Positions 25,169 to 34,555 of a DNA stretch of 64,000 bases are shown here, piece after piece. The position numbers were made by a program, and so were the translations under genes. Under the pieces are notes generated by a model. The model was not told where the DNA came from, did not search any database, and worked only from the letters and a program-made list of their open reading frames with translations. The stretch lies in the NCBI RefSeq assembly GCF_001982615.1, contig NZ_MLCO01000090.1, forward strand, positions 22,612-86,611, read 5' to 3'. Position 1 is the stretch's first letter; every line of letters begins with the position of its first letter. Source of the DNA: Teichococcus deserti (GTDB lineage: Bacteria; Pseudomonadota; Alphaproteobacteria; Acetobacterales; Acetobacteraceae).

Positions 25169-28036
25169 ATGGACCATGGCGAGCCAATGCTGAGCCAGAT
25201 CCCTACCAGCGAGGTTAAGCGCATATTAACCGATCGATTTTCGCGAGATGTAGCTGCCGCAGCAGGACAAAGAATATGGCGAGGTCTTACAATATTCGGC
25301 CTACCTGGACTCGTTCTTGCAGGAACTTTGGTGTGGGGGACCATTGAGCAAGCTGTTGAGCGTAAAGTGCGGGACGCTGTACAGCCAGCGGTGGACAGAG
25401 CCGCCCAACCTCAAAGAGAAATGCTTCGGCTTGAATTAAGAGATTTTGTCACGCAGTCTTTTATAGGCCAACAAGGCGCCGCCCTTCAAAACGCGCTTGC
25501 GGCAGCAACAAAGGAAGCTGAATTCACCGGAAGATTGGCTGAAACTGTGAATCGCGAAATGAACTCTGCTTGGTCCAATCAAAGTGAAGCACTGAGGACC
25601 AAATTCCTGGAACAAATTAAAGAAAATAGAGTATTCCGCGAACAATTCGCTCGGGATGTAGAAAAAGTTCTGACCGAAGGAGGCGGTGTTAGTCGAATTA
25701 TTACCGACGCACTAAGTGCATCCGTCCGTCAAGCATCCCCAAACGAGAGCAGCCACGAAGTGGCTCTCGCATTACTTGCAGCCGTGAACCAAAATCGGGC
25801 AAATGAGGTCGTTCGGGACATTCTTCGCGGTAGCCGAGAGCAACGGGGGCGGGACATCGCACTTCAAGCGCTAAGCGCTGTAAGCTTTTCGGGCTCCATA
25901 AAATCGGAGATTTCAATGGAGCTTCTCACCTTAGCTCTCTCCGTATGGCGAGAACACTGTGCAATCGTCCGCTGTACACCTGAGCGAACTGCCACACGAG
26001 CTATGGCAGCCTTTCTGGGACAGGGCCGTGAACTGGATGCAATAGCATCATCAAGCTGGGTCACGTCGTTATATCGCTGGCATGAAGAAGTTCTAGCGAA
26101 TGATGCACCTTATCGCTCAGCCTCTATCGACCTGATTCCTACCGCTCTAGTCCGTATAGGCACGCCAGATGCAGTGGGTGCACTGACACATTGGCTGACG
26201 ATGGGGAATGCAGAGCTCTCCCGCTCTGCGGCTCGTGCTGTTGCAGTGCTTCCCGATACTGCGCTAGCGACCGGAGAACGGCTTCATCTATTTCGCACGA
26301 TTTGGGCTCGCTTGATGGCTCCTGGAGCGGAGCTCCGCTCACTTTCAGAGGCTGGAACTATGGCTTTAGGTGTTGTCTCACGCGGTCGGGCTGAACCGAG
26401 CAATGCATTCGGGATTGAGGCCGAGCTAATCCGCAGTCTGTTACCTCACCAGCAACTTCGAGGTCAGATTCAGCAATGGGCCTCTCGTTCGCGTCGACCA
26501 TCGCAGGCCATCCGATCTGATGCAGTAACCCGCTTACCAGACTCGCCCTGCGTGGCGGTCGCAAACGTCGCATTAGAAGAGGACGTTGACCACATCACTC
26601 AGATTAGAACTGATATTTGTGCTCTTGCTGCCTTGATGCGACCAGAAGATGGAGAGCGAGAGTGGAACACATTGCGAGCAGTCACGCGATGGCAAGGAGA
26701 GGGCCTCGCGACCCTAGGTCTCATTTGGGCTATAGCAGCTTCTCGCATGACCGATGATCTGGGCGTTGAAGCTAAACAACTACTTGCGCCAACCGCAGAT
26801 CTCCTCATGTCGCGCTCACCGACTCCAGCTGTGATGCAGCTTGCAGCAATGACGATCCTTCGTACCGCACCATCACGCGTTGCATGGGAAGCACTTGAGG
26901 ATATGGGGACAGGATTGGCCAACCCCCGTGTTTTCTTAGCTGCCTCAAGCCGCCTGTTCTCGTCTGTAAGCCGCGAGGAGCTCGGATGGATAGCACAGCG
27001 CATTCAGACCATGCCGGACAGCTTGCGGAACTCGGTATTTAAAAACATCGCTGATGGATTAATAAATTTTTCGAGTGCAGAGACAACGCGCGAGACTACA
27101 AATATCGACAGTGCGTTAGCTAGAATGGTGACAGCGCTAGCTACCACCTCACCGCCGGTCTCGGCGTTGAATGGCCTCAGGCTGAGTTTTCTCATCGATC
27201 CAAATGCAGTACTTAACGCTGTAGAGCGACGTAACGGCCTTACAATTCTCAATCGGCTCGCCACAGGTCCCGCGCGGCTCGGCGGCGTACGCCCAGCTGA
27301 TGCCTCAACCCTCCTTGATGACCTACTTGCACAGGCCGGCTGGCCCAACGCAAACCGGCAAGAGTTGACGATCTTCACATTGGGACAAGCGTCGTTGCAA
27401 TTAGGCCTTGCGCAAAATGGTCAATTTGGCCGACTTCAGATCGATCCTTTGGAGACAGTTTTTGTAGATTTTCTGGATGCTGCTGCCAAAGATGAGGTTA
27501 CATTCTATAATCCTTCTAATCATCAAGTTCGGGTTCTCAAGCCAGGTGAGCCCTGGTTTGCCCGTAGCCAGCAAGAGGAAGATGAAGAGATATGGCTAGT
27601 CCGCACGTCTTCTCAAAGCGGCAATCTTAGACTGAAAGCTTTGGAGAAAGTTTCACTTTCGCCTGCACGAGCTTCCGAGGTTACCATCTCTCCCACGGTA
27701 GAGTCTGGTCGTGTGTATGTGGTAGATGGTCTCCCGAGTGGTCAAGACGGGGCTCTGTCTCGAAGATTTCAGGGCTGGATCCGTATTGACGGATTAAGAC
27801 GTGGGCAAGCACTTCATCTGACGACATTCGGGCTCGGAAAAGACGTAGACACAATCATTGCAGTTGAGCGCGATGGGCACACGCTTGACGACGATGATGA
27901 TGGCGGCGACGAGAGATTAAGTTCTAGTCTTCGTTGGACGGCAGATAGAGATGGCTCAGTTTATGTCAGGCTTGAGAATATAGGTGATCAGGGGCAATTC
28001 CGTTTTATGGTCCAGATTCGTGACCCAAGGGGATAA
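25169..28036 (+). CDS. Large membrane-anchored helical-repeat protein with PPC-like C-terminal domain, unknown function
   Basis: A 955-residue protein of no family I recognise. Residues 1-30 are cytoplasmic, then one transmembrane segment (TIFGLPGLVLAGTLVWGTI, about 36-54). Residues 60-200 form a long charged helical stretch. Residues 200-720 are repeated short helices in HEAT/ARM style (TPDAVGALTHWLTMGNAELS; AVMQLAAMTILRTAPSRVAWEALEDM). The last 110 residues have the beta pattern of a bacterial pre-peptidase C-terminal-like domain, with an acidic loop (TLDDDDDGGDE). With N-in topology the repeats would lie outside the inner membrane. GGGGGAGGAAGAGG precedes ATG 25169. Base and codon use are clearly less GC-rich than the flanking genes, so it was probably acquired. 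Defence or envelope scaffold roles are guesses. Confidence 0.75.
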   Translation: MDHGEPMLSQIPTSEVKRILTDRFSRDVAAAAGQRIWRGLTIFGLPGLVLAGTLVWGTIEQAVERKVRDAVQPAVDRAAQPQREMLRLELRDFVTQSFIGQQGAALQNALAAATKEAEFTGRLAETVNREMNSAWSNQSEALRTKFLEQIKENRVFREQFARDVEKVLTEGGGVSRIITDALSASVRQASPNESSHEVALALLAAVNQNRANEVVRDILRGSREQRGRDIALQALSAVSFSGSIKSEISMELLTLALSVWREHCAIVRCTPERTATRAMAAFLGQGRELDAIASSSWVTSLYRWHEEVLANDAPYRSASIDLIPTALVRIGTPDAVGALTHWLTMGNAELSRSAARAVAVLPDTALATGERLHLFRTIWARLMAPGAELRSLSEAGTMALGVVSRGRAEPSNAFGIEAELIRSLLPHQQLRGQIQQWASRSRRPSQAIRSDAVTRLPDSPCVAVANVALEEDVDHITQIRTDICALAALMRPEDGEREWNTLRAVTRWQGEGLATLGLIWAIAASRMTDDLGVEAKQLLAPTADLLMSRSPTPAVMQLAAMTILRTAPSRVAWEALEDMGTGLANPRVFLAASSRLFSSVSREELGWIAQRIQTMPDSLRNSVFKNIADGLINFSSAETTRETTNIDSALARMVTALATTSPPVSALNGLRLSFLIDPNAVLNAVERRNGLTILNRLATGPARLGGVRPADASTLLDDLLAQAGWPNANRQELTIFTLGQASLQLGLAQNGQFGRLQIDPLETVFVDFLDAAAKDEVTFYNPSNHQVRVLKPGEPWFARSQQEEDEEIWLVRTSSQSGNLRLKALEKVSLSPARASEVTISPTVESGRVYVVDGLPSGQDGALSRRFQGWIRIDGLRRGQALHLTTFGLGKDVDTIIAVERDGHTLDDDDDGGDERLSSSLRWTADRDGSVYVRLENIGDQGQFRFMVQIRDPRG

Positions 28037-28079
28037 CGTGCGTCACCGGTTAAGATCCAGAAGGTGAGTGGGCCAAAGC

Positions 28080-28880
28080 GCCGCTTCCTTACAGGCAGTC
28101 TAGGTTCAGGACTCATTAATCCAGAAGAAACGGTGGTGGCGAGGCAGACGGCGGAGAAGAAGGTGTGGGCGCAGCGGTCATAGCTCATGGCGACGCGACG
28201 CCAGTCCTTGATACGGCCGAACATGTTTTCGACGCGATGGCGCTGGCGGTAGAGTACCTTGTCGTAAGGGATCGGGATCTTCCGACTGCGCGTTGAGGGA
28301 ATGCAGGGGATGATGCCGCGGGCGAAGAAGGCTTCGCGGAAGCGGCGGCTGTCGTAGCCCTTGTCGCCCAGCAGCTCCTTTGCTTGCGGCAGGTGGGGCA
28401 GCATCAAAGCCGCACCCTTGTGGTCGCTCATTTGGCCTTCGGTGAGCAACAGCATGACGGGGCGGCCCTGGCCGTCGCAGGCGGCATGCAGCTTGGAATT
28501 CAGCCCGCCCTCCGTCCGGCCGATACATCGGGGTAGAGCCCCTTTTTGAGCAGGCTGGCGGCCGTGCGGTGGGCTTTCAGATGGGTCGCGTCGATCATCA
28601 GCCGATCGGGCTGGCCTCGGCGGCCCGCGAAGATCCGGTTGAATACGCTCATCCGGCTCCAGCGGATGAAGCGGTTGTAGAGCGTCTTGTGCGGGCCGTA
28701 CTCGGTGGGCGCGTCGCACCAACGCAGGCCATTGCGGATGACGTGGATGATCCCGCTGACGACCCGCTGGTCGTCCACCCGCGGCACGCCGTGCGACAGC
28801 GGGAAGAAAAGGCGAGATCTGTGCGGCCTACGTAAGCGTCCTCCTTCGACTGCCTTGCGGCGCATCCAGCTGACCGTCAG
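28080..28880 (-). pseudogene. IS5-family transposase, multiply frameshifted
   Basis: Minus-strand IS5-type transposase in pieces. The first part reads FPLSHGVPRVDDQRVVSGII, GLRWCDAPTEYGPHKTLYNR and LMIDATHLKAHRTAASLLKKG. After a shift near 28540, the second part reads EGGLNSKLHAACDGQGRPV, LLGDKGYDSRR, and YRQRHRVENMFGRIKDWRR with the final catalytic Glu. One shift near the N-terminus and another near the C-terminus (the FFWINES-type ending is out of frame) indicate decay beyond the one programmed frameshift some IS5 members use. It abuts the 3' end of the large repeat protein. Confidence 0.8.
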
Positions 28881-28914
28881 ACCTGCTGGGTGGTCTGGAA
28901 GTCCGCTACCGCCG

Positions 28915-29610
28915 TTAGAGCAGTTTCCGGGCTGTCTGAATCGCTTGTGATCTTGGGCTGGGCTCGGAGCTGATTCACTGGCCATTGTGACGGCAACGCT
29001 GGTCAGGATGTCGAAGGCGCTCTCGGTTGATCTGCGCGGCCGCGTGGTGGCGGCAGTGGCGGGCTCATCCTGCCGGGCGGCGGCGGCGAGCTTCGGGGTG
29101 AGCCCCTCAAGCGCGATCCGGTGGTGCGCCCTGGTCCGGCAAGTTGGTTCAGTCGCCCCTGGCCCGTTGGGCGGAGACCGCCGGTCGGGGCGGATCGAGG
29201 CACATGCCGGGCTGATCCTGGATCTGGTCGACAAGCAGCCGGACATCACGCTGAAGGAGATCCAAGGCGCATTGGCGGAAGCCAGCGTGCCGGTCGGCAT
29301 CGGCAGCCTGTGGCGGTTCTTCCAGCGGCACGGGATCACGCGCAAAAAAAGTCGGCGCATGCGGCCGAGCAGGACCGCCCCGACGTCCTGAGCCAGCGCT
29401 GGGCCTGGTTCGACAGTCAGCTCGATCTTGATCCCGATCGGCTGGTCTTCATCGATGAAACCTGGGCTTCGACGAAGATGGCGCGGATGCATGGCCGGGC
29501 GCCACGCGGCCAGCGACTGCGGGCGCCGATCCCGCATGGCCACTGGAAAACGACGACCTTCGTCGCCGGGCTGCGCAACAACGGCTTCCGCTTCAGGAAC
29601 AGTTCCGCCA
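28915..29610 (+). pseudogene. IS630-family transposase, truncated
   Basis: The plus-strand N-terminal region from about 28987 has the IS630 HTH (MSKALSVDLRGRVVAAV; SFGVSPSSAIRW; DKQPDITLKEIQGAL). A frame change near 29350-29390 leads into the first catalytic block, DRLVFIDETWASTKMARMHG, and WKTTTFVAGLRNNGF, after which the element stops. The last DDE acidic residues are missing. The left end near 28915, with TAGAGCAGTTTCC, matches the end of the second IS630 scar at 44577. Confidence 0.8.
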
Positions 29611-29699
29611 CCCAAGCCCAGCCTGAAAGGAAACCACAGCCAACCTGACGAGATCTGAAAACCCCACATCCACAACCCGGGTCAGCTCTCAGTGGCAAT

Positions 29700-30094
29700 C
29701 AACAAGCGGCGTCGAGTTCGTCGCCGCCGACATGCCCGTGGTGAATCGCCTCACTGTGCACATTCTCGCCGCCGTTGCCGAGGAGGAGGCGCGGTTGATC
29801 TCGACCCGCACGAAGGCGGCGCTCGCCACGGCGAAGGCGCGTGGCGTGCATCTCGGTAACCCGCGCCTGCTCGCGCGTGATCCTGCCACTTCCACCAAGG
29901 GCAACCTGGTGCAGATCGAGAACGCCCAGCGGTATGCTGCGGCCGTGCTGCCCACCATCAAGCGCGTGCGCCGTGCGGGTGCCGTCACGTTGGCAGAGAT
30001 CGCGGAGGCTCTCATGGCCTGCGGCGTGCCCGCCCCGCGCGGCGGTCGACAGTGGGCACCGGCCCAAGTACGGCGGATACTACTTTCAGCTTGA
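29700..30094 (+). pseudogene. Serine recombinase/resolvase, N-terminally truncated
   Basis: The open frame begins abruptly after the IS630 remnant: SGVEFVAADMPVVNRLTVHI, then LAAVAEEEARLISTRTKAAL and KARGVHLGNPRL, the back half of a resolvase catalytic domain. A short C-terminal HTH follows (AAVLPTIKRVRRAGAVTLAEI). The catalytic Ser region is gone. It is related to the damaged recombinase at 36286, and the two lie at either end of the lipoprotein and patatin-subtilase-MBL segment. Confidence 0.8.
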
Positions 30095-30183
30095 GCGCAG
30101 GACCACACGTCGCCTGCAAAAGACGTTCCAACGCAGCAACTTGCTCAAATGGTACGAAAGCGCAATCACGCTGGGAAGTGATG

Positions 30184-31152
30184 TCACCGATCCAAGCGAC
30201 GAACTTGCCCGTCCGCCACGGGCGCCGGTGCCGACGGGTTGGCCGGGCGCCCTGGATCTGGGCAGCCCCAGGTTGGTACATTCACCACAGCTGGGATCGG
30301 ACGTCCTGTTACAGGTTCGATGGTAGTTCTTCCGTAATCCAACTCCCGGTTCAGAACAGTGTGACAGACAATCCGCACGATGGCATCTGCAACGGTGGCA
30401 AGATGCTCTAAACGTTGGTCCGACGGCGTCTCGGGCTTGTCAGGGGTTCGCCCTCCCGTGTTTCCGCCCGCACCTACGTCAGCCGTCCCCCGAGGCGGAG
30501 ACGCCCCCGCCTGTGTAAGAACATTGATGGTTGCAGGCGTGGCAGATGCGTTAACAGGCTGTCCTGGCTGCGCGCCAGCTTGGCTTCCTACCCCGACAAC
30601 GACGGGTGGGGCAGGCATCGCTCCAGTCAGGCCATCAATGGCATGCATGCCAAGTATCACGTTGTCAGTAGACGCCAGGACCCGCCGATAGTCATCCCTG
30701 CTAAAGATACCATTAGAATAGCCGAGGCAGGCCTGGAAAGCGAGATCGCGAAGAGCCTGGATGGTCGCGGTCCGATACCCAATATAGGCGACCTGCTGCG
30801 CAGTCGCGTAAGCGAAGGCAGCCTCAACAGTTCCAGCGGCGGCTGGTGTTCCGACGGAGACGGGCACTCGGCCCTGCGCTCCCCCGGAGCGCGCTTGAGA
30901 ACTAATCGCGTCGGGGCTGGGTTCGGCGCACACGATGCGGTCGGGCGGCTCGTAGCCTGCGCTGATCGCACGGGAAAGCCGTTCCGGGTCGCGCTCCGTT
31001 ACTGGCCGCGACACCAAGAGGCGGGATTGCGCCTCGGTTCGGATTGTCTGGCCAGGGTAAGAGCCGAACATCCGGACATCTGAACAACCGGAGGTCACCA
31101 GCAGCACTGCAAATGCGCAGACTGAACGAAGCAAAGTGACACCTCCACCCAA
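30184..31152 (-). CDS. Probable lipoprotein, unknown function
   Basis: A 322-residue protein. The N-terminus is a short basic and hydrophobic signal (LLRSVCAFAVLLVTSGC) ending at a Cys, so a lipoprotein is likely, although Thr at -3 is atypical. The mature part has a helical core (TVEAAFAYATAQQVAYIGYRTATIQAL; FSRDDYRRVLASTDNVILGM), a long Gly/Pro/Thr-rich low-complexity stretch, then a helix and a Pro-rich tail. No family recognised. It ends 90 bases from the recombinase fragment and starts about 195 bases from the 3' end of the MBL gene on the same strand. Confidence 0.6.
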   Translation of the reverse strand: MGGGVTLLRSVCAFAVLLVTSGCSDVRMFGSYPGQTIRTEAQSRLLVSRPVTERDPERLSRAISAGYEPPDRIVCAEPSPDAISSQARSGGAQGRVPVSVGTPAAAGTVEAAFAYATAQQVAYIGYRTATIQALRDLAFQACLGYSNGIFSRDDYRRVLASTDNVILGMHAIDGLTGAMPAPPVVVGVGSQAGAQPGQPVNASATPATINVLTQAGASPPRGTADVGAGGNTGGRTPDKPETPSDQRLEHLATVADAIVRIVCHTVLNRELDYGRTTIEPVTGRPIPAVVNVPTWGCPDPGRPANPSAPAPVADGQVRRLDR

Positions 31153-31346
31153 AAATGACAGTGTTTAGCCATCGCCTCATGTTTCAAGGCCGACACGCTG
31201 ACTGTCTGCGAACAGCCAAGCCTCTCTAATTTCTATGTTACGACTCCGGAATGTCAAGAGTCATGTGTCATGACCACTCCGAAAAGCCGCGGACTTCATC
31301 GGGCGGCTCGCCGAAACACTGTCGGGCGTTGGCTGTCGCACGAACG

Positions 31347-32621
31347 TCAGGGCGACACCATGCCGAGCAGGTGAATGAAGTGAGGTTTGCCTGCCTCAAC
31401 GACCCGGACCTCCCGGCCGCCGCTGGGAATCCCACGCTCCGCAAAGAGCGCCACGATGGATTGGCGGCCCGTGTCCCAGTCGGAAGACACAGGCTTCTTA
31501 GCGCCCTTCTTCTGCCGAGCCTCCTCCTTAGCCCGCGCCTTCTCCCAGTCCTCGCGGCGGCGACTATCGATCCCGGCGATCGGGTAGGTGAAGTGCAGGG
31601 TGAAGGGCGCGCCGTCGTCGCGCGCGTCCAACAGCATCTCCACCGTCTCGCGCTCCGGGTTTCCATGCTCGCCGTCGCCAGAGAACACGTAGTGATCGGC
31701 AGTGATTCGGCGAAAGAAATCCTCCTCCATATTGCGCGAGCTGCCATGGTGGGGAATTTTCAGCAGATCCAGGTGGAGGGTGCCACCGTCCCTGGGAAGG
31801 AGGCCCGCCAGCCTCAACCCCCTCAGGATCGTATCACCGCGGGCGTCGCCGGTCAGCAGTGCGCGCCGACCGCCCATCTCTGCCAGCAGAACGATGCTGG
31901 ACAGGTTGGTCACGGACTCATCGAGGTAAGCGGCAAGTGCCGCAGCGGGCCTCGCTTCCCCATCGTGCTTGCGGAGCCATGCCTCGTGCTCCCTCCACAA
32001 AGCCTCCAGCTCGCTTCGCAGTGGGCCGATAACGGTAAGACGCAAGTCGTCGGCCAGAGTCGCCTGTACAGGACCCTCCTTGGCCAAGATGAGCCCGTCC
32101 TCAAACCCCTGGTTCACTTGCCAGCCGAGAAACCGCGCGTCGTCCTCCAGCTTGCGGCCCTGCGGAATGCTCGCCAGCACCATTGCTGCGGTATCGTCCA
32201 TGCACTCCGGCAACTCGACCTCGCCCAGCAGTGCGGCCGCACCAAAACTGGCATGGGAATCAAGCTGGGCAGGCCTCCCGCCTAGGAGCTGCTCAAGGCC
32301 ATTGTGCCACAGGCGGCTCACGCGCACCGGCAGGGGACGCTGCTGCTGCTTGGCCTCCCTCAGATCCTTTGTCAGGTCCAGGATGCCACGGATGTGGTCA
32401 TCGTCAATGTGGCTGACGAGCAGCGCGTCCAACTGCAGAGCCTCGTTGGGGACGAGGCCCCGCGCCGCCCGCAGCGCCTCCAGCCGCGGCTTGAGATGGC
32501 TGCCGTACACGCCTGACGGACCACCATCCACCAAGACGAGACGCGTCGGCGCCATCTTGCCGAAGTGCAGTAGCAGGCAGTCGCCCTTGCGCGCGGGCAG
32601 GACCTCAAGGCTGAGGAACAT
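31347..32621 (-). CDS. MBL-fold metallo-hydrolase (ComEC/Rec2-like domain)
   Basis: A 424-residue cytoplasmic protein without signal peptide. It opens with SLEVLPARKGDCLLLHFG, continues with LVDGGPSGVY and LLVSHIDDDHIRGI (HxxxDH-type zinc motif), then SSIVLLAEMGGRRALLTGDA and LLKIPHHGSSRNMEEDFF. This order is that of MBL domains related to ComEC and to standalone hydrolases of phage-defence loci. The C-terminal 90 residues include a basic KARAKEEARQKKGAKK stretch. GGAGGG precedes ATG 32621, 15 bases after the subtilase stop, so it is the third gene of the operon. Substrate could be nucleic acid or a nucleotide signal; not decidable here. Confidence 0.8.
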   Translation of the reverse strand: MFLSLEVLPARKGDCLLLHFGKMAPTRLVLVDGGPSGVYGSHLKPRLEALRAARGLVPNEALQLDALLVSHIDDDHIRGILDLTKDLREAKQQQRPLPVRVSRLWHNGLEQLLGGRPAQLDSHASFGAAALLGEVELPECMDDTAAMVLASIPQGRKLEDDARFLGWQVNQGFEDGLILAKEGPVQATLADDLRLTVIGPLRSELEALWREHEAWLRKHDGEARPAAALAAYLDESVTNLSSIVLLAEMGGRRALLTGDARGDTILRGLRLAGLLPRDGGTLHLDLLKIPHHGSSRNMEEDFFRRITADHYVFSGDGEHGNPERETVEMLLDARDDGAPFTLHFTYPIAGIDSRRREDWEKARAKEEARQKKGAKKPVSSDWDTGRQSIVALFAERGIPSGGREVRVVEAGKPHFIHLLGMVSP

Positions 32622-32635
32622 GCGCGGTGCCCTCC

Positions 32636-34552
32636 TCACACGCTCTGAAAGGCGCGGAGCACGTCCAGCAGCCCGCGGCCCTGAAAACTGCGCTCCCGCC
32701 CGAGGTCGGTAGCGCTGTCGCAAAGGATCTGCTTGATGCGCCGCGGCCGTCCAATTAGTTCGGGATAGCGCGCCATCAGCATCGCGGCGCCGCCGCTGAC
32801 GTGCGGCGTGGCCATGCTGGTGCCGTCGAGTTCGCCCCATTTGTTATCAAGGATCGGTGCGGTGATCCGCTCGCCTGGCGCGACGAGGTCCGGTTTCACC
32901 CGGCCGTCGCCGGTGGGACCGCGGCTGGAGAAGAAGCTCACGCCGTAGGTGTGGGGCCAGTTGCGGTGGGTCGCGCCGACGGTGATTGCATCCTCAGCGT
33001 TGCCGGGATCTGTGACGCTGAAGGCGGCATAGCTACCGAACAACCCCTCCTTGGTCTCGAAGCTCTGGTAGCCGCGGTTTCCGGCGGCAGCGACCACCAC
33101 CACGCCGTTGTCCACGAGCCGTGCGCACTCGTCGCAAACCGGCGTGCGGCCACAGGCGAAGTTGCGCACGTCGTGGAGGATGGACAGGCTGAGGTTCACC
33201 CCGTGGACCGCCATAAAACCGCTACGGCCGTTCAGGTGACGGATGTATTGCAGCGCGGCGATGACGGCGAACTCGGTATCGGCGTCGGACCGCGACAGGA
33301 TGCGGAAGTCGTAGAGGTTGATGTCGGGGCACATCCCGGCCGGGCCAGGTCTGGCCGCTTCTCCCGGCTCCACCGCGCGGCCGCCGAGGATGCCTGCGAC
33401 GTGGGTGCCGTGCGCTAGGGCGGGCGGTACCTCCTGCGGCCGGATCGCGACGAAGGGCTCGACGAGCTCCCAATGGATCGGCCGGCCCTCTTCCGCATCG
33501 CGACCCAGGACCATGAGGTCTCTTTTCAGTTCGGCAATCGTCCTTATCCGCATCGCCTCGACAGGGTCACGCAGCAACGCCCTGACCCGCTCCTCCGAAG
33601 GCTCCTGGTCGGCGTTGTCGAGGCTGATCACCTCGCGGATATGGCGGAAGTCAAAGGCTTTCGTGACGCGGCAGGTGCCGCCTGCCCGGTCCAAGAACGC
33701 AGGGTGGCGGCCGTCGATGCCGGAGTCCAGGACGGCCCAAGTGATCTCGCGGCAACTCACGTTGAACAGACCACGGGCGGCGTCCGCCTTAACGGTCGGA
33801 ACGGATTTTTCGAGTGCCGCCCAGGCACGCCGGTTCAGGGAGACCTGCCAAACCAGCGGCCCGTCCACTTGGGCGTGTATCCCGTCCACGTGGGCCTGCT
33901 CAAGGACGCTCTGGAACAGGTTATGGACCCGCTGAGCAATTGCGGCGCGATCACCGGGTGCCAGGCGCTCGAGGTCGCGACCATCGCCGTGCAGACGCAA
34001 GTCGGCGGGGGGATCGTCGACCGCCCAAAGCATCAGCCCCGCCAGCGCGACGTAGCGCTCGGCGGAGTCGAGCGGCGTCCGGGGTCGATCGCTGAGGCCC
34101 TCGTTACCCTCGGTTGGCGGGCGTAGGCCCCGCTCAATGATATCCGTGAACTCTTCGAGGTCTATTCCGTCGGCGAAGCGCGGCTCAGTCATCTTTGAGT
34201 GCCACCAAGTCGTGATTGGAAGCACGACCTTGAGCATATCAACGAAGCTCATTCGGGCTGCTACCACACCTTGGAGATAGGCGATGTTGGCGGCGTCCCC
34301 CTGCCAAGCCCCGCTGGCCGCAAGCAGGGCTCTCCTTCGTTTCGCGACGACGCGGGCGACCCGGCCCGCCGGTTGGGACTTATAGGGCGTGATCAGGAGG
34401 TCCTGTGGCTGTCCGGGCTTGGCGGCAAACTCGATCCACACGTCGCCGAGGATGGGGGTGTCCTGCAGCAGGCGCCGGTCGTCGATGGGACCAAGCAGGA
34501 CGTACTCGACGAGGCTCCGGGGGATTGCCAACGATTTGTGCTCCTCCGCCAT
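32636..34552 (-). CDS. Cytoplasmic S8 subtilisin-like serine protease with N-terminal extension
   Basis: A 638-residue protease. The catalytic triad is plain: Asp in WAVLDSGIDGRHPAF, His in AHGTHVAGILGG and Ser in LDGTSMATPHVSGGAAML; the oxyanion Asn is in VVVVAAAGNRGYQSF. There is no signal peptide and about 270 residues come before the Asp, so it is not a secreted subtilase. The N-terminal part may sense or recruit a partner. It starts 3 bases after the patatin stop and is followed 15 bases later by the MBL gene. Proteases paired with MBL proteins occur in AVAST type 1 defence systems, though there the protease is trypsin-like and a STAND ATPase is present. Confidence 0.88.
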   Translation of the reverse strand: MAEEHKSLAIPRSLVEYVLLGPIDDRRLLQDTPILGDVWIEFAAKPGQPQDLLITPYKSQPAGRVARVVAKRRRALLAASGAWQGDAANIAYLQGVVAARMSFVDMLKVVLPITTWWHSKMTEPRFADGIDLEEFTDIIERGLRPPTEGNEGLSDRPRTPLDSAERYVALAGLMLWAVDDPPADLRLHGDGRDLERLAPGDRAAIAQRVHNLFQSVLEQAHVDGIHAQVDGPLVWQVSLNRRAWAALEKSVPTVKADAARGLFNVSCREITWAVLDSGIDGRHPAFLDRAGGTCRVTKAFDFRHIREVISLDNADQEPSEERVRALLRDPVEAMRIRTIAELKRDLMVLGRDAEEGRPIHWELVEPFVAIRPQEVPPALAHGTHVAGILGGRAVEPGEAARPGPAGMCPDINLYDFRILSRSDADTEFAVIAALQYIRHLNGRSGFMAVHGVNLSLSILHDVRNFACGRTPVCDECARLVDNGVVVVAAAGNRGYQSFETKEGLFGSYAAFSVTDPGNAEDAITVGATHRNWPHTYGVSFFSSRGPTGDGRVKPDLVAPGERITAPILDNKWGELDGTSMATPHVSGGAAMLMARYPELIGRPRRIKQILCDSATDLGRERSFQGRGLLDVLRAFQSV

Positions 34553-34555
34553 TCC

